Shown here piece by piece: positions 5,327 to 9,921 of a stretch of 9,921 bases of DNA. Location of the stretch: the NCBI GenBank assembly GCA_964460345.1, contig CAYWRO010000108.1:1-9921 (forward strand), written 5' to 3'. How positions within the stretch are numbered: position 1 is the first letter of the stretch; each line of letters starts with the position of its first letter. The stretch comes from CAYWRO01 sp964460345. Its GTDB lineage: Bacteria; Planctomycetota; Phycisphaerae; Phycisphaerales; UBA1924. The notes below the pieces were generated by a model. That model made no database searches, had not been told where the DNA came from, and was given only the letters and a program-made list of their open reading frames with translations. Position numbers and translations under genes: made by a program.

Positions 5327-6643
5327 TCAGTCCGCCAGCTTCACGCCCAGCTTCTCCAGCGCCGCCTCCAGCGAGCGGTCACCGGCGCGATAGCCGCTGA
5401 TCGCCGCGGCGACCTTGCCATCCTTGCCGATGACGAACGTCGCGGGAATCGCGAAGACGTTGAACTTCTGGGCCGCGATGCTGGACGAACGCTCACGCCC
5501 TGCCGGGTCGCGCGCCCAGTCAAAGGCGTAGTCGTTCGCCTGGATGAAGCGCCGGTATGCCGCCTCGTCGTCGTACACGTTGAGCGCGATCACCTGGACG
5601 TCCTGCCCCTTGACCTTTTCGGCGATGCGCGACAGGTGCGGCAGGCCCGCCTTGCACGGCCCGCACCAAGTCGCCCAGAGGTCCAGCACGACGATCTTGT
5701 CCTTGGCAAGCTCGGCGAACTCGATCTGCTTCTCGCCGTTGTTGTCGCTCCCCGTCCACAGCATGGCCGCAAACTGCGGCGCTTCAGCGCCCGCGGCGAG
5801 CATTTCGGGCCGCGTCTCGGTCATGCGCGGCACGGTGATCACCCGGAACGTCGGCTTGATGGTCAGCGTCGAGCCGTCGTCGCTGATGAAGGGCTCGTAG
5901 TTGACGCCGCCGTGCTGGAACGTCGCGCGTGCGTCGAAGCGGTCGCCGCCGATCGTCACCCAGACCGGCTTGGTCATCGTGTCGGCATCGAAGACCGCAT
6001 CCGGGGCGAACTTCTTGCTGAAGCGCGCATCGTTGTCGTTCTCGATGAGGCGGACGCGGTAGGTCTCGCCGTCGATGACGATTTCGCCAGTCCGCATGCC
6101 GGCGCGGTAGTAGTTGATGCGGTCGCGCACCGGGGAGTAATAGAGGTTCAGGCCGTACTGTCCCTCAGACGTCTTGCCATCCACGTCCCATCGGACGTCG
6201 AAGACGAAGGTGCCGCTGTAGTTGGTGATGCCGTCGTCGTTGGTGCTGCTGGTCGGCCACTCGCCGTCGTTGTCGTCGGTCAGGTCGCCGTTGCCGTTGA
6301 GGTCCAGCCAGATGCGGGCCGGCTCGCCTTCCGGCTCATCCACGACGATCGCCCGCGTGGAGCCCTCGCCGGAGCCGATCGAGATGACCCCCCAACGCGG
6401 GGTGGTCCGGAACTCCGGCGCCTTGGTGACAAACTCGGGCTGCTCGGCGGTGAGGTCGAAGCCCGAGGGCATGTACATCATCCCCATCTCGCGCGACCCG
6501 GCCGGATCGAGCGCGGTCGGTTCCATCTTCAGGGTGGCCGTGGCCGCCTCCTGCCCCGCCGCGGCCCCCGCGAGAACGCAGATCGCGCCGATCGCCCCAA
6601 CCACTCCCCGCCCGAATCCCCGCCGATGCGTTGCCTGGCTCAT
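5327..6643 (-). CDS. Exported TlpA/thioredoxin-like thiol-disulfide protein with large N-terminal domain
   Basis: A 438-residue protein. Residues 1-30 form a Sec signal peptide (Arg-rich start, hydrophobic core, cleavage near AAG|QE). Residues about 31-280 form a beta-rich domain I do not recognise, including a calcium-loop-like segment DLNGNGDLTDDNDG (114-127). The C-terminal 155 residues are a TlpA-like thioredoxin domain with the WCGPC active site (326-330; Cys327, Cys330) and the cis-proline loop at IPATF (399-403). It probably reduces disulfides in the periplasm. The ATG at 6643 was chosen because AGGAG lies five bases upstream and the signal peptide begins there; an in-frame extension to 6802 adds 53 residues unlike a coding start. 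No electron-donor partner such as DsbD is visible nearby. The domain call is secure; the specific substrate is unknown. Confidence 0.9.
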   Translation of the reverse strand: MSQATHRRGFGRGVVGAIGAICVLAGAAAGQEAATATLKMEPTALDPAGSREMGMMYMPSGFDLTAEQPEFVTKAPEFRTTPRWGVISIGSGEGSTRAIVVDEPEGEPARIWLDLNGNGDLTDDNDGEWPTSSTNDDGITNYSGTFVFDVRWDVDGKTSEGQYGLNLYYSPVRDRINYYRAGMRTGEIVIDGETYRVRLIENDNDARFSKKFAPDAVFDADTMTKPVWVTIGGDRFDARATFQHGGVNYEPFISDDGSTLTIKPTFRVITVPRMTETRPEMLAAGAEAPQFAAMLWTGSDNNGEKQIEFAELAKDKIVVLDLWATWCGPCKAGLPHLSRIAEKVKGQDVQVIALNVYDDEAAYRRFIQANDYAFDWARDPAGRERSSSIAAQKFNVFAIPATFVIGKDGKVAAAISGYRAGDRSLEAALEKLGVKLAD

Positions 6644-6771
6644 GTTCGCTCCTGTCGCTGTAGGTTGATTGATGCCCATCGTACACCCCGGCGGCAGGGC
6701 GTGTATTCCAGCGTCGTGGACTGTTTTTGAGTACCAGATGAGTCTCAGATCAGTCCTGCCCCAAAAATCCC

Positions 6772-6799
6772 TTGTGGGCCGGCCAATCTCGGTTATGCT
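6772..6799 (+). promoter_or_regulatory. Possible sigma-70-type promoter for the YWTD/dockerin protein
   Basis: TTGTGG (6772-6777), 16 bases, then TATGCT (6794-6799), in a locally less GC-rich part of the 233-base divergent gap 6644-6876. It predicts a transcript start near 6806 and a leader of about 70 bases. The opposing TlpA-like gene must start in the same gap, but no clear minus-strand promoter was found. Confidence 0.35.
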
Positions 6800-6876
6800 C
6801 AATCGCGGCAGACACCTCGTTCATACACCTGCCAAACACCCAACTCACTCAGGGCGGGGGGTGGTTCGGAGGTCGC

Positions 6877-9849
6877 ATGAGAGCCGCCACCACTGCCGCC
6901 GTCACCGCCGCCACCCTTCTGGCCGCCGCGGGCGCTGCACTGGCCATCCCGCCGTATACCACGACGATCGTGAAGTCGGACTTCGAGTTCGTGCAGGATT
7001 TCGGACTGCTCGGAGGCTCGTTCAGCAGCGGCTTGGTGGACTACAAGGTCCGCGACGACGGCACCTGGCTGATGCAGATCCGCACGCCGACCAGCCCCCC
7101 GCTTGCCGGGCTGCTCGCCAGTGAGAATGCCTTCCGGCCCTACCTCGTGCAGTACCGCGGCGAGGACGACGTCCAGCCCCCTACCGGCTACCTCACGGCC
7201 CCGAGTACGGATCACGCCCCGTACGCCTTTCACCGGGTCGAGGTCTCCAGCGACGGGCGCCAGGCGCTGATCCTCGACGTCGGCCCCGCCGAGTTCGCCT
7301 CGGTCGAGCCCACCTCCGGCGTCTTCCTGAGCCGCGACCTGATGCTGATCGAGGAGGGGGACGTGGTGACCGCCGCGGGCCTCGCGCCGGGGACGACCTG
7401 GCAGCCCTTCACCGGCGACAGCCAGGTGAAGATCAACGCCTCGGGCCAGTTGCTGCTGATCTCGACGGTCCGGGAATCCGGCGAGGACAAGCTCGCGGCG
7501 GTGCTGGTCTCCTTCGATGGCGCGGGCGCGATCACAGGCCAGACGCTGGTCGCCAAGGTGGGCGGGCTGGTGGGGGCGGGGCCGGACACCTGGACCGAGA
7601 TTTCGACCGCAACGCATGCCTCGGCCCTGAACAACAGCGGCGAGGCGATCATCTCCGGCCGCACCGCCGGAGGCGTGACGGGTCTCTATAAGGATGGCGT
7701 CTTCGTCGCCCGCACCGGCGACCCGACCCCCGTTCCGGGGTTCATCTACGGCGACCTCTTCGGCGCGCCGGTAGATATCAACAACCAGGGGAGCTTCGTC
7801 TTCCGCGCGCCGACGTCGAACCCGGCGGGCGTCTGGACCGAGAAGGATGACGCCGGCGAGAGCCCCACCGTCCGCCTCGAACACAACATCACCCGCGGCG
7901 ACGGCCCCCTGAACAAGATTGCGGGGATGCTCTCCGACGATCACGACGTCGACCTGTATCAGATCTACATCGACGATCCGGCTAACTTCTCGGCCTCGCT
8001 CGTTCCGGGCGGCGGCTCCAGCGGCGCGAACTTCGACACGGTGCTCCACCTCTTCCGCGGCGGCGGCACGACGGCCAACGGCGTGCTGCGCAACGACGAC
8101 GCCGCCCCTGGCGTGCCGCAGTCCACCATCACCGGCGCAGCGCTGGCGGAAGTCAATCCGAATCCGGCCGGGTACATCCTGGCGGTCTCCACGCCGCGGG
8201 CCTCGGCCGGGGCGTACGCCTTCACAGTGCTGCACCCGAGCATTGAGCCCGGCGACACGCTGCAGGGCCGGATGTGGGAGGCCAACCCGGCGGATGTGGA
8301 AGTGCACGATGGTGTCGTGTACTGGGTCGACCACTCCGCCGGCGTGATCAAGCGCATGACGACGGCCGGCGGCGCGCTGCCGGACATCGCCGTTGGGACC
8401 GGCGCGATCGCGGACATCGCGATTCTTGACGATGCGGGCGGCGACAAGATTTACTTTTACGATGCGGATGCGAGCGCGATTCGGCGCTGCAATCTGGACG
8501 GCTCCAGCCTCGAGGACGTGTACAACCAGGTGAACTTCCCCGCGGGTCCCTCATCCGGCATGGTCTGGGGGCTGGCGGCGTACTCCGACGGCGTGGGCGG
8601 CGGCAGCGTCTACTGGACGCGCGGCGTTCACGGCGAGATCAACCGTGCCGGGCTGGACGGGTTCTTCCCTGAACTGGTGCTCGAATCGAGCTTCGCGGCG
8701 CCGGCAGATCGCCAGTTCGCGATCACACGCCTCGCCCTCGATCATGCGGGGGGGAAGATGTACTGGATTTCGGAGCGCGACCGGCGCATCAGCCGCGCCA
8801 ATCTTGACGGCACGGGCATTGAAACGATCGTCAGCAACGTCGACGCCTCCGACATCGCCCTGGACGTGAGCGCCGGCAAGCTGTACTTCTCCGACGCCGC
8901 CGCCGGCGTGATCCGGCGCGCGAATCTCAATGGCTCAGCGCTGGAGACGATTGTCGCGGCGGCGGGCGCGACGGGGCTGGCGGTGGATGCCTCGGCGGGG
9001 ATGGTCTACTGGACGGAGCCGGCCACGAAGCAGATCCGCCGAGCGGCGATCGCCGCGCCGACGCCGCAGACCTTCGCCGCGCTCCCGGCCGATACCGCGC
9101 AGCGGCGCGTGGACGGGCTGCTGCAGAGCTCGCCGCTGGGGTTCTGGGAGCGGACGGGCACCGCCACTCCGGGGAATCTCCCGTACGAGATCGCCCTGAC
9201 GGGCGCTTCCTTCGCCGAAGGCACGTCGATCATCGTGCGTGACAGCGCGGTGAAGGTCGCCGCGACGTTCGACGCTCCGCCGGATATTGCGCCGAGCGTG
9301 ATCAACACCGTCGGTTCGCCGACGGGGCCGGTGCACATCACCGATGAGGGGAACGTCATTTACCACGCCACGTGGGACGCCCCGACGGAGAGCAACTCGG
9401 GCTTCGGCGGCCTTTTCTACAACACCGAGGTGCTCGTGCGGGACGTCGACACGTTTACGGACCCCGAGCCCGCGCCGCCGGCCGAGCTGGGGCTGTCCGG
9501 CAACGTGATCTTCGTCGCCGGGGACACCAACGGATTCGACGTGTCGGACTCCGGCGAGTACCTGCTGGCGCGGCTCAACCACTTCACGACTTACCCGCTC
9601 ACGGCTTTTCAGCAGAAGAACTCGGTGGTGATGTTCCAGTTCGAGCCGTCGCCGGCGATGTGCGCGTGCGAGTTCACGAACGATTCGCCCGCGGATGTGG
9701 ATGTCTTTGACCTGCTGGCGTACCTCGACCACTGGTTCGCCAACGGCGGAGCGGCCGACATCGACGGGAACCCGGGCGTGGATGTCTTCGACCTGCTCGC
9801 GTTCCTGGATTGCTGGTTCCCGGCGAGCGCGGGTGCGCCGTGCCCGTGA
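6877..9849 (+). CDS. Secreted multi-domain protein: interrupted repeat propeller, PPC-like domain, YWTD propeller, GC-type dockerin anchor
   Basis: A 990-residue exported protein. Residues 1-23 are a signal peptide (cleavage near ALA|IP). Residues about 50-320 carry five repeats with an I/V-N/S-x-x-G-x-hydrophobic core at 58, 123, 186, 251 and 301. Residues about 335-451 resemble a bacterial pre-peptidase C-terminal domain (DVDLYQI, FDTVLHLF, RNDDA, ILAVS). Six YWTD-type repeats follow, with motif cores at 480, 524, 577, 627, 668 and 709 (for example VYWVD, MYWIS, VYWTE), the number needed for a six-bladed propeller. Two more of the first repeat type sit at 821 and 889. The C-terminus (about 930-990) is a dockerin-like pair with the calcium loop DIDGNPGVDVFD and the ending GAPCP, typical of Phycisphaerae surface proteins. 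GGAGG four bases before the ATG and the signal peptide fix the start, against an extension to 6772. No catalytic motif is seen; binding or adhesion is likely. Confidence 0.88.
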   Translation: MRAATTAAVTAATLLAAAGAALAIPPYTTTIVKSDFEFVQDFGLLGGSFSSGLVDYKVRDDGTWLMQIRTPTSPPLAGLLASENAFRPYLVQYRGEDDVQPPTGYLTAPSTDHAPYAFHRVEVSSDGRQALILDVGPAEFASVEPTSGVFLSRDLMLIEEGDVVTAAGLAPGTTWQPFTGDSQVKINASGQLLLISTVRESGEDKLAAVLVSFDGAGAITGQTLVAKVGGLVGAGPDTWTEISTATHASALNNSGEAIISGRTAGGVTGLYKDGVFVARTGDPTPVPGFIYGDLFGAPVDINNQGSFVFRAPTSNPAGVWTEKDDAGESPTVRLEHNITRGDGPLNKIAGMLSDDHDVDLYQIYIDDPANFSASLVPGGGSSGANFDTVLHLFRGGGTTANGVLRNDDAAPGVPQSTITGAALAEVNPNPAGYILAVSTPRASAGAYAFTVLHPSIEPGDTLQGRMWEANPADVEVHDGVVYWVDHSAGVIKRMTTAGGALPDIAVGTGAIADIAILDDAGGDKIYFYDADASAIRRCNLDGSSLEDVYNQVNFPAGPSSGMVWGLAAYSDGVGGGSVYWTRGVHGEINRAGLDGFFPELVLESSFAAPADRQFAITRLALDHAGGKMYWISERDRRISRANLDGTGIETIVSNVDASDIALDVSAGKLYFSDAAAGVIRRANLNGSALETIVAAAGATGLAVDASAGMVYWTEPATKQIRRAAIAAPTPQTFAALPADTAQRRVDGLLQSSPLGFWERTGTATPGNLPYEIALTGASFAEGTSIIVRDSAVKVAATFDAPPDIAPSVINTVGSPTGPVHITDEGNVIYHATWDAPTESNSGFGGLFYNTEVLVRDVDTFTDPEPAPPAELGLSGNVIFVAGDTNGFDVSDSGEYLLARLNHFTTYPLTAFQQKNSVVMFQFEPSPAMCACEFTNDSPADVDVFDLLAYLDHWFANGGAADIDGNPGVDVFDLLAFLDCWFPASAGAPCP

Positions 9850-9876
9850 GAAGGTGAATCGGGGACACGGGCGAGG

Positions 9877-9898
9877 GCGCCGCGGCTTTGAGCGGCGC
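9877..9898 (+). terminator. Possible terminator hairpin after the dockerin protein
   Basis: GCGCCGC (9877-9883) and GCGGCGC (9892-9898) form a perfect seven-base stem around an eight-base loop, 27 bases after the stop codon. No T-tract follows, so intrinsic termination is uncertain. Its right arm overlaps the left arm of the next inverted repeat, so only one of the two can form at a time. Confidence 0.4.
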
Positions 9899-9921
9899 AG
9901 CCTGGACTGCACGGCTGCGCC
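9894..9921. repeat. Inverted repeat at the right edge, sharing its arm with the left-edge hairpin
   Basis: GGCGCAGCC (9894-9902) and GGCTGCGCC (9913-9921) are perfect nine-base complements with a ten-base loop. The final 13 bases (9909-9921) are identical to bases 1-13 of the window. The repeat may continue past the window end. Confidence 0.55.

Noticed and set aside
6799..8334. Minus-strand open frame of 511 codons opposite the YWTD/dockerin gene
   Set aside because: Its translation is His/Arg/Val-rich and repetitive in the manner of a shadow frame; the plus strand has a signal peptide, domain repeats and a ribosome site.
8314..9051. Tandem DNA repeat
   Set aside because: The similarity is at the protein level (YWTD repeats) and the DNA copies are too diverged to be a nucleotide repeat.

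Overview
The window (9,921 bases, very GC-rich) looks like chromosomal DNA of a planctomycete, most likely class Phycisphaerae. The strongest clue is the long exported protein at the right end. It finishes in a short paired dockerin-like module ending in Pro-Cys-Pro, a C-terminal anchor type common in that group. Exported proteins with Asp/Asn calcium-loop motifs and Arg/Ala-rich coding sequence fit the same picture. This assignment is by family recognition, not by a search.

Layout, left to right. (1) A hairpin at positions 1-36, then an exported MsrB-MsrA methionine sulfoxide reductase fusion on the minus strand (80-1168). (2) A divergent intergenic region of about 325 bases (1169-1493) with nested inverted repeats and a possible promoter. 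(3) A tight four-gene plus-strand operon (1494-5276): a double helix-turn-helix protein, an ABC-class ATPase, a GNAT acetyltransferase and a phage-type terminase large subunit with intact ATPase and nuclease motifs. (4) A convergent minus-strand gene for an exported TlpA/thioredoxin-like protein (5327-6643). (5) A divergent plus-strand gene for a 990-residue secreted multi-domain protein (6877-9849) with a PPC-like domain, six YWTD propeller repeats and the dockerin-like tail. (6) Terminator-like inverted repeats at the right edge, whose last 13 bases repeat the first 13 bases of the window.

The most interesting unit is the operon at 1494-5276. A complete-looking TerL stands without portal, capsid or protease genes, bordered on both sides by ordinary cellular genes. 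It is co-transcribed with an ATPase/acetyltransferase pair resembling the two halves of COG2401 (ABC-type ATPase fused to a predicted acetyltransferase domain). This could be a domesticated DNA-translocation/nuclease system, a compact mobile element, or a remnant of a phage or gene-transfer-agent cassette. The sequence alone does not decide. The genes around it serve envelope functions: repair of oxidised methionine, thiol redox, and an outer, calcium-linked repeat protein.
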